The notes: generated by a model from the letters alone, not told the origin. A stretch of 64,000 bases of DNA from Candidatus Hydrogenedens sp. (GCA_035361075.1 DAOSBX010000003.1:78482-142481), one strand, 5' to 3'. Shown: positions 16,934 through 26,879, counted from the first letter of the stretch. Numbers and translations are program-made.

Positions 16934-17740
16934 CTACGTATTATTTTGTAAGTATCGCCTGAGTAAGGAAGGACATCCATCACACCCTGTATTTACCTTA
17001 TGAATAGATTCTTCTACACGGTGAGGGAGGTTCGGGTCTTCAACAATTTCACAAAACGTGCGTTCATGTATATTGCCCAGGCGATATTCTTTCTTTCCTG
17101 CAACTAACCCACATGTATAAATAGTTCCTGTATCATCCACATATAAAAGTTTTGAAGCACCTTCACAATTGGGTTTATCACCGTATTCCTGAGGGTCTGC
17201 AATCCCTAAATGAAACCCCAAATCCTTTAACTTCTTAAATTTTTCAAATACCTTCTTTTTAACAAAAATTTGTGTTAGTTCTTTTCTGAGACTTTTGAGA
17301 GTAGAAATTTCGTTCTCCGTAATCTCTTGCCTGCACAAAAACAATCCTACTTTGAGATTATGTGTGTCTTGTGCCCATTGACATATTTCAATGGCCTCTT
17401 TCATTTTATCTAATGGAGTATCGACAGTAAGTACTAACCATGTTGCTCCTCCTGCTACCGCTTCATCAACAACATTCAACCAATCCTCTAATGATAGTCC
17501 ACATGTTTGGCTATTGTTTCTTTGCGATCTAATACCTGCTCCAGAAACCCGCAACCAGAGATATGAAATATCCTTGGGAGCCGTTTCGACTAATTTAGAA
17601 CATCTTCTGACTTTTTTTAACAAGCTTTTTGGAAAGCCGACTAATTCCAGTGTGATATCCAAATTTTTTGGAGGTCTATTTCTTTGACTCATATCCGATA
17701 ACTTTAACTCCTTTGTTTTAATCTTATTTTGTTCACACAA
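16934..17740 (-). CDS. SPASM-domain protein with degenerate radical-SAM core
   Basis: A 268-residue protein. The C-terminal part (about 185-262) has a SPASM pattern: NCEGASK, YTCGL, RLGNIHE, FCEIVED and TGCDGCP, Cys residues that could hold auxiliary Fe-S clusters. The upstream part resembles a radical-SAM half-barrel (SLEDWLNVVDEAVAGGATWLVL), but the CX3CX2C motif is absent: the expected place reads LRVSGAGIRSQRN. The protein is thus likely inactive as a SAM cleaver. The longest frame starts at TTG; an ATG at 17692 (MSQRN) is an alternative, with an AGGAG about 14 bases before it. No partner gene is adjacent. Confidence 0.7.
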   Translation of the reverse strand: MCEQNKIKTKELKLSDMSQRNRPPKNLDITLELVGFPKSLLKKVRRCSKLVETAPKDISYLWLRVSGAGIRSQRNNSQTCGLSLEDWLNVVDEAVAGGATWLVLTVDTPLDKMKEAIEICQWAQDTHNLKVGLFLCRQEITENEISTLKSLRKELTQIFVKKKVFEKFKKLKDLGFHLGIADPQEYGDKPNCEGASKLLYVDDTGTIYTCGLVAGKKEYRLGNIHERTFCEIVEDPNLPHRVEESIHKVNTGCDGCPSLLRRYLQNNT

Positions 17741-17872
17741 GCATTGAACAAAAATATTATATAAATAATTCCAAAAAATAGAATTCGAAATAAAAAATGT
17801 TTATTATTTATAATAACTCAATTTTATTAATACCTATTATATAAAAAAACGATGATAAGGAAACAATAGAAT

Positions 17873-19027
17873 ATGAAAATAGAAAAAGAAGCAATTCTTG
17901 CTCTCGAAGATGGGTCTATTTTTATAGGTCGTTCGGTTGGTAGCGAAGGTGAAACCACAGGTGAACTCGTCTTTAACACAAGTATGACAGGTTATCAAGA
18001 GATACTTACAGACCCTTCTTATGCAGGACAGATAATAACAATGACATATACACATATAGGAAATTATGGTTGTAATCCTGAAGATGTAGAGTCCCGAACT
18101 GTTTTTGCACGTGGTTTTGTAATGCGTGAATGCTGTTTTAATCCAAGTTCATGGCGGGCTACGATGTCACTACCAGAATTCTTCAGGAAATATAATGTCG
18201 TTGCTATTGACCAGGTAGATACACGTAAAATTACAAGAATATTGAGAACAAAAGGCAATCAAAAGGCAATTATAAGCACAGTCGACTTAAATCCAGATTC
18301 GCTTATTCAAAAGGCAAAAAATGCCCCTGATATGGCTGGAAGTGATTATGTAAAAGAAGCAACGATTACTCAACCTTATGAATGGGAACCACCTGAACAT
18401 CCTAAATACCGCGTTGTTGTTATGGATTTCGGAGTTAAATATAACATTTTAAGATTGCTAAGAGACCATAATTGCATTGTAGTTGTTGTTCCATCGACCA
18501 CACCAGTTGAACAGATACTTAACTACCAACCCGACGGCGTTGTATTGTCAAATGGTCCTGGAGACCCCTCTGCCTTGACATATATATATCCGATTGTCCA
18601 AAAACTTATTGAGAAAAACATCCCTATAATGGGGATTTGCTTAGGCCATCAAATTATCGGACATGCATTAGGCGGCAAAACCTTTAAACTTAAATTTGGA
18701 CATCGAGGTGCTAATCAACCAGTTATGAATATGGAAAATAGAAGGGTGGAGATTACATCTCAGAATCATGGTTTTGCGGTAGACCCTGATTCTTTAGATT
18801 TAAATAAAGTTGTGATTTCTCATGTGCATCTTAATGATATGACCTGTTCTGGACTTTCACATAAAGAATTACCTGTCTTTAGTGTCCAGTACCATCCCGA
18901 AGCATCACCAGGACCGCATGATAGTCGCTATTTGTTCCAAACGTTTACCAAACTCATGGATGAATACAAAGAGAAACGTAACTATGGAAAATCATCCCCA
19001 CCTTTAGAAACAATGAGTGCCTCGTAA
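17873..19027 (+). CDS. carA: Carbamoyl-phosphate synthase small chain
   Basis: A 384-residue glutaminase subunit. The N-terminal CPSase small domain has FNTSMTGYQEILTDPSYAGQI. The class I amidotransferase domain has NGPGDPS, the nucleophile Cys256 in GICLGHQIIGHALGG, and the QYHPEASPGPHDS catalytic His-Glu pair. It hydrolyses glutamine and passes ammonia to CarB. Length is usual. carB is not adjacent: the next gene is a convergent lipoprotein gene. pyrC and a pyrR-pyrB fusion lie 5-8 kb to the right. A purine-rich ATAAGGAAAC site precedes the ATG. Confidence 0.96.
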   Translation: MKIEKEAILALEDGSIFIGRSVGSEGETTGELVFNTSMTGYQEILTDPSYAGQIITMTYTHIGNYGCNPEDVESRTVFARGFVMRECCFNPSSWRATMSLPEFFRKYNVVAIDQVDTRKITRILRTKGNQKAIISTVDLNPDSLIQKAKNAPDMAGSDYVKEATITQPYEWEPPEHPKYRVVVMDFGVKYNILRLLRDHNCIVVVVPSTTPVEQILNYQPDGVVLSNGPGDPSALTYIYPIVQKLIEKNIPIMGICLGHQIIGHALGGKTFKLKFGHRGANQPVMNMENRRVEITSQNHGFAVDPDSLDLNKVVISHVHLNDMTCSGLSHKELPVFSVQYHPEASPGPHDSRYLFQTFTKLMDEYKEKRNYGKSSPPLETMSAS

Positions 19028-19040
19028 TCACTTTATTTGC

Positions 19041-22000
19041 TTAGTCAGTCAAAGGAACAAATAAATACCCTGAATAACCACAGATAAGATAAACTCCTTT
19101 TGTCCCAATCCTGAATTTCATCGGGTAAGAAGGTAGAGCAGTAAGAGTATTTAATTCAGGTTGTATATTATACCCTGTGTTCATTGTTAGCATTGATGCA
19201 CCATCAATCAAAAGATAAATTTGCTTGTCATTTATACTGAGGAAATCACCCCATACATCACCTATCTCTGTTTTTGTCCTATGTGTAAATGTACCATCAG
19301 CTTCTATATCCATTTTTTCTAACACAAGTGTATTATTCGATATTAAGGAAAGTAGATAAGGAGGCTGAATTTTGAGGGTTGCCCACGAGTATGTCATTTT
19401 TACTGAATCGATAATGGAAACAGGTTCATTTTCTTCCCAAACAATGCTACGAATCCATAGCTCATAGTTATAGTAATAATCCATCTCTTGTCCATACTGC
19501 CAATCTTTCAAGAAAAGAATATTCCCCGTTTCATTTGAAGATGCAAATATGCCAGGAACGTTTTTCGTCTCGCTTACCGCTAATGTCTTCAGATTTATTT
19601 CAGTGAGGTAGTAAGCGATTACAGGATAATAATTATCAATATATGTAATATCCTTAATATATTTCTGAGTTGTTAGAAAGAGTTTTCCTCCTCCTTCGGA
19701 TAGTGAAACGACATTATTGTAGCCAATGCCTACTGTTTTGAATTCCTCTATATTTTGAAGTGGTATTACAGCAAATCCTTCATAAGGTTGAATTTCATTG
19801 CCTAAAATAATGTCATATACATTACCCCAACCTCTAAGAATTAAGGTATCTCCACAAATCATTACTGGTTTGTTTTCGGAAGAGGGATACCACCGATAAT
19901 AATACCGCATAATTGATTTTCCTGCATTAGACATTACCTCCATTGCAGGAACTCCACTTCTCGAATCCTCAACAAGCACTTCAGGTATGTAATCACATCC
20001 TAAACACCAATTTCTATACCAGGAATAATACGGAACCAAGTTTATTTTTATATCTTTTTGTATAGCCAGCGTATTCTCTTCATTTTTCTGAATAGATACC
20101 AAACGATAATATGATTCATATTCATAATTTTCTTTGTAATTCCATTCATTAAGTATCAAGAGAATATTGTTATCTTGTTTGAATGAATCTATTAATTGTC
20201 CAGCTGTTGTTATGGGAATAGAATCAATCACATTAAAGTCATCTACTAAACGGATTTCTATGGTCTGGTTTTCATTGTGTTGAACTATCTCAATACGTGC
20301 TTCACTATCTCCATCTTCAAGAACATCCGCTACATATTCTGCAAGTGTAATTAGAGTAGGTGTCAATTCAGGTGCATTTGTCTTATCACACTTTATTTCA
20401 TGGATAAAGTCAGAGGTAATGGCATAATAATAATCACTATACTCAATAGTTCTTGATACCTGTCCTTTCATCTCTACAGCACCTAAAGGCACTAATTTTC
20501 TTGATTCCACATCCCAACGAATAAATTGCAATTGCTCCTTATATTCATTTCCATTCCACCCGCTAAAAGGAACAACTATCAAATCATCAAAAATTCGAAA
20601 TGCCTTCACATCGTTAAAAGCAGAAGACCATACCCAACCCTCACCAATAGATACTACTGAGACTTCCTGTGGAACTTTGGGGTCAGAAACATCAAACCAA
20701 CTTACCTTGACACGACGTTGCCCGTCAGTATCATCTACGCCTAATCCAATAAGCTGATTGCCAATAGGTTCAATGTATGTAGACCATCCAGGAACTTTTA
20801 ATTGTCCTTTAACCTGTGGATTAGTTGGGTCTGAAATATCTACTACAAAAAGTGGATCAATAGTAAAGTAGGTAACAAGATATGCCAATGGACCCGCAAA
20901 ACGTGTCGCATACAAAGTTTCACCTTGTGCATCGGGTATTGTAATTTGGGATGTTTGTACTATATTTGTTGGGTCAGAAATATTAAAAATAGTTAAGTAT
21001 GTATGTCTTTCTGGCCAAGATGTATTAGAGACAACCCGCAAATAACCATCCCATTCATCTAACTTAAATCTATCTACAATGTTCCCTGGTACATCTACTG
21101 GTTTGTAATTTAAAATTTCCCCATTTGGGTCTGTAATGTCTATGTATGTAATTTGTGTGTTATTACTTTCCCAAAGTGGTGCGGCAACATATATAGCATT
21201 AACAGATGCTTGAATTACTGTGCCATAGCCTGGAAATTGTATTTGGTCTGTGATGGTCGGATTATTTATTTGTGTCAAATCTACACTGGTAATCCAGCAC
21301 GTACTCCCTGAATTTACAGTCCAGTCAGAAGTTGTGGGACTCTCTGTTCCACTTCCAATCTCACTTTCCTCCCCTCTTTCTTCCATTGCTACATAATAAT
21401 ATTGGTAATTTGATGTTACTGCGTATAAAATATTTCCTAACATTCGGCTATCAATAAAATCACCAGGTAATGATAAAGAAGATTCGACAGACGGTTTTTC
21501 AATATCTTGAATATTTACAATATATAATTGAGAGCCAGTAGTTTTTTTAACGACACCATTTTCAATAGTGTGACGAATGGTATAACCAATAAGGACATAA
21601 GCACGACCATCTTTAATATACAAATCTCTGGGGTAGCCATAAATAGGAACATTTGAAACAACAGATTTCTCGTTTAAATCAACAATCGTAAGACCACGAT
21701 ATTGATTTAGCACAAACAGATAATTATCTCTCATTCTAAATACATCAGGCTCAACTAATTCCCTTGTTGTAGGGCTACTACCCCCTTCTGTTCCATTCTC
21801 TTCTGATTCATCTACAGATGTCGGTTTATTTCCATAGTCTACTTCTGTATCACGAGTATTGTATAGTAATGCACTTGTAAATTTTGTAGTACTATTATTT
21901 TCTCCTTCACTTGCCCCTTCGCCTTCTACTACACCTTCTTGAGCCCCTTCGGTTGTTCCTTCGGAGCTTGGCTGTCCTTCTTTTGTTTCTTCTTGCTGTC

Positions 22001-22169
22001 CTTCTGTTGCACCTTCTGTTGCTCCTTCAGAAGTTGTTGGATTTCCTAAATATTGGGAATTCCCAGATTCTGATGGGATATTACTGTTGGGTTTACTTGT
22101 GTTATTACAAGAAACGACCAAAACTACCATGAATAAAACCAAACTATAAATAAAATATTTATTTCTCAT
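19041..22169 (-). CDS. Secreted beta-propeller lipoprotein with Glu-Gly-rich linker
   Basis: A 1042-residue protein. The signal peptide ends VVLVVSC (lipidated Cys21). Residues ~40-95 are rich in Glu-Gly (EGATEGATEG, EGVVEGEGASEG). The rest is beta-rich with repeated propeller-blade phrases (YLFVLNQYRGLTIVDL, GRAYVLIGY, VVDISDPTNPQVKG, WFDVSDPKVPQ), matching the C-terminal beta-propeller secreted protein family found also in archaea. It should sit on the cell surface or in the periplasm; ligand is unknown. The EG linker is a trait of this lineage and recurs in the truncated gene at 63841. Confidence 0.85.
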   Translation of the reverse strand: MRNKYFIYSLVLFMVVLVVSCNNTSKPNSNIPSESGNSQYLGNPTTSEGATEGATEGQQEETKEGQPSSEGTTEGAQEGVVEGEGASEGENNSTTKFTSALLYNTRDTEVDYGNKPTSVDESEENGTEGGSSPTTRELVEPDVFRMRDNYLFVLNQYRGLTIVDLNEKSVVSNVPIYGYPRDLYIKDGRAYVLIGYTIRHTIENGVVKKTTGSQLYIVNIQDIEKPSVESSLSLPGDFIDSRMLGNILYAVTSNYQYYYVAMEERGEESEIGSGTESPTTSDWTVNSGSTCWITSVDLTQINNPTITDQIQFPGYGTVIQASVNAIYVAAPLWESNNTQITYIDITDPNGEILNYKPVDVPGNIVDRFKLDEWDGYLRVVSNTSWPERHTYLTIFNISDPTNIVQTSQITIPDAQGETLYATRFAGPLAYLVTYFTIDPLFVVDISDPTNPQVKGQLKVPGWSTYIEPIGNQLIGLGVDDTDGQRRVKVSWFDVSDPKVPQEVSVVSIGEGWVWSSAFNDVKAFRIFDDLIVVPFSGWNGNEYKEQLQFIRWDVESRKLVPLGAVEMKGQVSRTIEYSDYYYAITSDFIHEIKCDKTNAPELTPTLITLAEYVADVLEDGDSEARIEIVQHNENQTIEIRLVDDFNVIDSIPITTAGQLIDSFKQDNNILLILNEWNYKENYEYESYYRLVSIQKNEENTLAIQKDIKINLVPYYSWYRNWCLGCDYIPEVLVEDSRSGVPAMEVMSNAGKSIMRYYYRWYPSSENKPVMICGDTLILRGWGNVYDIILGNEIQPYEGFAVIPLQNIEEFKTVGIGYNNVVSLSEGGGKLFLTTQKYIKDITYIDNYYPVIAYYLTEINLKTLAVSETKNVPGIFASSNETGNILFLKDWQYGQEMDYYYNYELWIRSIVWEENEPVSIIDSVKMTYSWATLKIQPPYLLSLISNNTLVLEKMDIEADGTFTHRTKTEIGDVWGDFLSINDKQIYLLIDGASMLTMNTGYNIQPELNTLTALPSYPMKFRIGTKGVYLICGYSGYLFVPLTD

Positions 22170-22387
22170 ATATTTATCCTTATCGTTAAATATCTCTTTA
22201 TTAATTATCTAACCACATTTATATATTATACACTTATCACGGAAAAATGTAAACAAAAATATAGTTGAATATTTAAAATTTAAAAATTGTGAATGTAGGT
22301 CTATTTGTATTAATATTATATACCTTCTTGTGAATGTAAGTATTTCCAAAAAAACTATTCAATATAAATTAAGAAGGAGTTTTATCC

Positions 22388-23785
22388 ATGAAAGAAAAAA
22401 ACAAAAAGGAAGTCAGTCGTAGAGATTTTATTGAAAAAACAGCAAAAATTACCGCAGGATTAGCGGTAGGTTCTACATTAACAAAAGTAGCCAATGCTCA
22501 GGTATATAAGTCCATTCTTCCATCAAAGGTATTAGGTGCAAACGAAAAAATTCGAACAGGACACATTGGTACAGGAGGTATGGGACGTTCTAATCTCGGT
22601 TTCGTCCTACAACGAGACGATATTCAGCCGATTGCGTTATGCGATTTATATCCAAAGAATCTTGAACGTGGTGCACAAATGGTTCGACAAAAATTTTCAG
22701 ATTTTACAATGCACCACGATTTCCGAGAAGTTATTGATAACAAAGATGTTGATGCTGTTGTGATAGCTACTCCAGACCATTGGCATTGCCTTTGCGTTTT
22801 ATATTCTGCCGATGCAAAGAAACATATTTATTGTGAAAAACCATTGTCAACAACTATTCAAGAAGGTCGAAAAATGGTTGAGGCTGTCCGCAGAAATGGT
22901 GTAATTTTTCAAGGTGGAACAATGCAACGAAGTGGAGAACATTTTAAAGAAGCGGTAGAGTTAGTAAAAAGTGGTTATATTGGTAAAGTTGCCCATGTAG
23001 AAACATTTAACCACGAAGATAAACCCATCGAAGGAATCGGCTTGGGAGATGACGACCGTGCTAAATGGGAAAAAGAAGGCTTAGATTGGGATTTCCATCA
23101 AGGATGGGTTGAGCATCGTCCATTTAATACCAATCGTTGGATTTATCATTTCCGCTGGTTCCTTGAATATTCTGGCGGTAAAATCACCGATTGGGGTGCA
23201 CATCTAATTGACATTGCTTTGTGGGGTATGGGCGAAGAAAAACAACCTAAATCTGTCAGTGCCATCGGTGGAAAATATGTTTTGACTGATAACAGGACAA
23301 CACCGGATACCCTTGAAGCGGTATGGGAATTTGATGATTATATCCTTACATTCTCAAATCGTGTATACAACCAATATCTACCTAAAGGATATTCTGACCA
23401 TGGTATTTTATTCCATGGAACATTGGGTACTCTTAAAGTTGACCGTGGTGGTTACGAAGTTTTTCCTGTGCCTAATAACGATGGTTGTGAGCCCAAGAAA
23501 TCAGGACCATCTCAATTAAATGAACCACATTGGCAAAACTTTGTAGATTCCATTCGTGAACATAAAGACCCCATTGTTACTGTCGAAACACTTCATAACA
23601 CAACTCGTGTTTGCCATATGGGAACATGTGCTTATGTCGCAGGTGCAAGATTGAGATGGGACCCTGTAAATGAGAGATTTATAGGTGATGATGACGCCAC
23701 CAAGAAGGCAAATGAATGGGCTTACCGTCCTTACCTGAATGGATGGAGTTTAACACCTCCCTACGATAGACAACAAAAAGCATAA
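22388..23785 (+). CDS. Tat-exported Gfo/Idh/MocA-family oxidoreductase
   Basis: A 465-residue protein with a twin-arginine signal: SRRDF at 10-14 and a weakly hydrophobic ITAGLAVGSTL core. The N-terminal Rossmann domain has GHIGTGGMGRSN and the EKPLSTTIQEG motif with the family's catalytic-region Lys. The C-terminal domain contains GGKITDWGAHLIDIALWGM. Such secreted NAD(P)-binding oxidoreductases are numerous in Planctomycetota-like bacteria and act on sugars or inositols, with tightly bound cofactor. Substrate is unknown. An AAGGAG ribosome site precedes the ATG. Confidence 0.92.
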   Translation: MKEKNKKEVSRRDFIEKTAKITAGLAVGSTLTKVANAQVYKSILPSKVLGANEKIRTGHIGTGGMGRSNLGFVLQRDDIQPIALCDLYPKNLERGAQMVRQKFSDFTMHHDFREVIDNKDVDAVVIATPDHWHCLCVLYSADAKKHIYCEKPLSTTIQEGRKMVEAVRRNGVIFQGGTMQRSGEHFKEAVELVKSGYIGKVAHVETFNHEDKPIEGIGLGDDDRAKWEKEGLDWDFHQGWVEHRPFNTNRWIYHFRWFLEYSGGKITDWGAHLIDIALWGMGEEKQPKSVSAIGGKYVLTDNRTTPDTLEAVWEFDDYILTFSNRVYNQYLPKGYSDHGILFHGTLGTLKVDRGGYEVFPVPNNDGCEPKKSGPSQLNEPHWQNFVDSIREHKDPIVTVETLHNTTRVCHMGTCAYVAGARLRWDPVNERFIGDDDATKKANEWAYRPYLNGWSLTPPYDRQQKA

Positions 23786-23797
23786 AATATAATATTT

Positions 23798-23833
23798 TTG
23801 TCCTACACGTCCGACATGTCCGCCCCGTCTGAT
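23798..23833. repeat. 9-bp GTCCG tandem repeat, site 1
   Basis: Four units of 9 bases with core NNGTCCGNN (TTGTCCTAC, ACGTCCGAC, ATGTCCGCC, CCGTCTGAT) fill the gap between the oxidoreductase gene and the convergent pyrC. The same degenerate unit recurs at 34881 and 61013. Confidence 0.7.
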
Positions 23834-23852
23834 AGTTTTAAAGTTCAAAAAA

Positions 23853-25181
23853 TTATTCTACTTCTGGAAGAAACGTAGGAGAAATTACAACCCCTTTCGG
23901 GAGAGTTGAGGTTCTGTCATAATATAAAATTTTTCCACAACAAAACGTGTATTTCACTTTACCGCACAATTTCATCCCGATAAAAGGTGAATTAGAACTT
24001 TTAGAGTAAAAACAGCTATTTGTTACAACCCATTCTTCATTCGGGTCAAAGATGGTAATATCTGCTGGGGAACCAATAGATAGACTCCCCGCATTTATCT
24101 TTATTATCCCAGCAGGATTTTTTGTTAGTAATCGTATAGCATGTTCCATTGATATATGCCCACCTTTTACAAGACCTGTAATTACACAGCCTAATAAAGT
24201 TTCAAGCCCAATAACCCCAAAAGGAGCCTCTTGAAAAGGAACATTCTTCTCAGTACTTGTATGGGGTGCGTGGTCTGTAGCGATACAATCAATGGTTCCA
24301 TCCTTTAACCCTTCAATAATTGCCTCAACATCCGACTTATCCCGTAATGGTGGGTTCATTTTCATATTTGTATTATAATTTTCCAGATTTTCTTCTGTTA
24401 GCATCCAATAATGAGGGCATGTTTCCGCAGTAACTTTGATACCTTCCCTTTTTGCCTCACGGATAATTTCCACTCCACGTTTTGTAGTTACATGTTGAAT
24501 ATGTATAGGTGCATCTGCTAATTTTGCTAACCGAATATTTCGTTCAATCCTTGTCTCTTCTGCTTCTCTGGGTATTCCAGGTATCCCAAGTTTAGTGGAT
24601 ACAAATCCTTCATTCATCGCTCCACCTTCACTTAGAGAGGCATCTTCACAATGGGCTAAATAAAGCAATCCTACCATCCGTGAATATTCCAAAACATACC
24701 TCAATACCGCCGAAGATTCTATATCATCCCCATCGTCTGTAACCGCAACAGCCCCAGAATCAAGCAGGTCTGCCATTTCTGTTAATTCTTTGCCTTCACG
24801 TCCTTTTGTTGCACATGCTGATGGATAGATATGAACTCCATCAAGGTCTTGTGCACGACGAACCACCAATTCTACCATCCCAGCATTATCAATAGGTGGC
24901 ATTGTATTGGGCATCGTTACGACAGATGTAACACCGCCATGAACTGCCGCTCTCGCACCACTGGCAATAGTTTCCTTAGACTCAAACCCTGGTTCCCGAA
25001 AGTGGACATGTAAATCGACAAATCCAGGCGAAACAACCATTCCATCAGCATCAATAAAAACATCACCTTCAAGGTTACTTCCAATTACGGTAATTACTCC
25101 ATGTTCAAATCCCAAATCGGACTTCTCTGACATCCCTGTTTCTGGGTTAATAACCCAACCATTTCTAATAACAATTCTCAT
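23853..25181 (-). CDS. pyrC: Dihydroorotase (class I)
   Basis: A 442-residue amidohydrolase. The metal motif DLHVHFREPGFE is near residue 57 and is followed by KETIASGARAAVHGGVTSV. Further ligands lie in LAHCEDA, IHIQHVTTK and CIATDHAPH. It cyclises carbamoyl-aspartate to dihydroorotate in pyrimidine synthesis. Length is typical of the class I (PyrC-type, ~430) enzyme. It lies 14 bases after the PyrR-PyrB fusion gene and forms a two-gene leftward pyrimidine operon with it. Confidence 0.95.
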   Translation of the reverse strand: MRIVIRNGWVINPETGMSEKSDLGFEHGVITVIGSNLEGDVFIDADGMVVSPGFVDLHVHFREPGFESKETIASGARAAVHGGVTSVVTMPNTMPPIDNAGMVELVVRRAQDLDGVHIYPSACATKGREGKELTEMADLLDSGAVAVTDDGDDIESSAVLRYVLEYSRMVGLLYLAHCEDASLSEGGAMNEGFVSTKLGIPGIPREAEETRIERNIRLAKLADAPIHIQHVTTKRGVEIIREAKREGIKVTAETCPHYWMLTEENLENYNTNMKMNPPLRDKSDVEAIIEGLKDGTIDCIATDHAPHTSTEKNVPFQEAPFGVIGLETLLGCVITGLVKGGHISMEHAIRLLTKNPAGIIKINAGSLSIGSPADITIFDPNEEWVVTNSCFYSKSSNSPFIGMKLCGKVKYTFCCGKILYYDRTSTLPKGVVISPTFLPEVE

Positions 25182-25195
25182 AAATATTCTCCAAA

Positions 25196-26791
25196 TTAAA
25201 GAGATTGACTATTAGCCAATAAATGCATTACTGCCATACGTACTGCAACTCCATGGCTTACTTGATGTAAAATCAAACTTCTCTTACTATCCGCTATATT
25301 CGTAGCCAATTCCACATCACGATTAATAGGTCCCGGATGCATCACAATGGCATGCTCCGGTGCATAACGAATCGTCTCATTATCAATCCGGTATAATCGG
25401 ATATACTCCCGAATACTTGGAAACAAACCTCGTGTTTGACGTTCCAATTGAATTCGCAATGCATAGATAATATCTGTGTCAACTAATGCTTCTTTGAGAT
25501 TAGTTGTTATCCTTACTCCTAATTGCTCAAAACTTTTGGGTAATAATGTTTGGGGTCCACACAACGTTATATTGGCTCCCAATTTCAGTAAAGCCCAAAT
25601 GTTACTCCGTGCAACCCGACTATGTGCTATATCTCCAATTATTGAAATCCGAACCCCTTCCAACGTTGCTTTGGGGTCCTTCCGATGGCTTCGAATGAAT
25701 TCCCTCATTGTAAAAACATCCAGAAGTCCTTGTGTAGGATGTTCATGTTGCCCATCTCCTGCATTTATTACATGAGAAGTGTGAGAATCTGCAAGTAATT
25801 TTGGTACCCCTGAACAACGATGTCGAACAACAAGAATATCTGTTTTCATGGCTTCTATGTTATATAAAGTATCGTGCAATGTTTCTCCCTTCTTTTCGCT
25901 TGAACTTGACGCAGATAAGGAAAGTGTGTCAGCACTTAATCGCTTCGCTGCAAGGTCAAACGAAACAAAAGTCCGTGTACTTGGTTCGTGAAACCAATGA
26001 ACAACAACTCTCCCTTGTAAAAGTGGTACCTTTTTTATACCCGTTTTACGCGACATTACTTCTAAAAAGGCTGGAACCATATCTAAAATGGAGAGTATTT
26101 CCTCCTTTGATAAAAATTGCAACCCTAATAAATCTTTATGCTTCCATATTTTCAAAGCAGGATGGTCAGCACTAAATACTTGTTCCCCCTCAGAAACTTC
26201 GCTTAATACATTTTCCGCAGGTGCTTTATGTTCCTCAACCTTAACCATGTCTTTCCCATCCGTTTCCTTGAGTAAAACTGAGATCCACAAATTGGATGGA
26301 ATTGCTTCTGTCTCAGGTTTCCAAGCACAGTAAGAAGGTTGAATGGGCACTTCTCTGCCTCCGCGGTCAATTAAACAGGCAAGTAGTATTTTTTTCGGTC
26401 GACCATAATACATAATCTCGTCCATCGCCGCACGAATTGTTCTTCCAGCGGCAAGCACATCATCAACCAAAATAATCGTTCTATAGTTAATGTCAAATGA
26501 AAAATGTGTTGTGCCCCGAACCTGAACTGTCCCTCGTCCAATTCGCAAGTCATCACGATACAACGTTGTTGCAACAGCCCCTACTGGTGGTAATACATTA
26601 GATAGTTTAAATATTTCCTGTGCAATTCTCTGAGCCAGAGGATACCCTCTCCGCAAAATACCTATTAAAGCAAGTTCCTGCACATCATTTTCATTTACAA
26701 TTTCACGAGCCAAAAAGTGAACTAATTTTTGAATATCGTCTTCTTTAAATAATATTTTTCCTGCACAAATTGAGGCATTATTACTTTCCAT
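25196..26791 (-). CDS. pyrRB: PyrR-PyrB fusion: pyrimidine regulator/UPRTase fused to aspartate carbamoyltransferase
   Basis: A 531-residue fusion. Residues ~1-180 are PyrR: ILRRGYPLAQRI, then the PRPP loop ILVDDVLAAGRT at 107-118. A ~45-residue linker leads to PyrB (about 220-528), with carbamoyl-phosphate motif STRT at 271-274, HPTQ at 351-354 and HPGPINRD at 485-492. PyrR normally binds pyr mRNA or acts as uracil phosphoribosyltransferase, while PyrB makes carbamoyl-aspartate. The ATG at 26791 (MESNN) is preferred because AAAAAGG lies 8 bases upstream; the longer frame adds 17 residues with no ribosome site. Both halves look intact, and there is no stop between them. Confidence 0.93.
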   Translation of the reverse strand: MESNNASICAGKILFKEDDIQKLVHFLAREIVNENDVQELALIGILRRGYPLAQRIAQEIFKLSNVLPPVGAVATTLYRDDLRIGRGTVQVRGTTHFSFDINYRTIILVDDVLAAGRTIRAAMDEIMYYGRPKKILLACLIDRGGREVPIQPSYCAWKPETEAIPSNLWISVLLKETDGKDMVKVEEHKAPAENVLSEVSEGEQVFSADHPALKIWKHKDLLGLQFLSKEEILSILDMVPAFLEVMSRKTGIKKVPLLQGRVVVHWFHEPSTRTFVSFDLAAKRLSADTLSLSASSSSEKKGETLHDTLYNIEAMKTDILVVRHRCSGVPKLLADSHTSHVINAGDGQHEHPTQGLLDVFTMREFIRSHRKDPKATLEGVRISIIGDIAHSRVARSNIWALLKLGANITLCGPQTLLPKSFEQLGVRITTNLKEALVDTDIIYALRIQLERQTRGLFPSIREYIRLYRIDNETIRYAPEHAIVMHPGPINRDVELATNIADSKRSLILHQVSHGVAVRMAVMHLLANSQSL

Positions 26792-26879
26792 AAGTTTTAC
26801 CTTTTTAATTAATGGTAAAGGATGTTTGATAAATTTTACCAATCAGACATATGTTGTACAAAATAAAAAACCAGACAAA

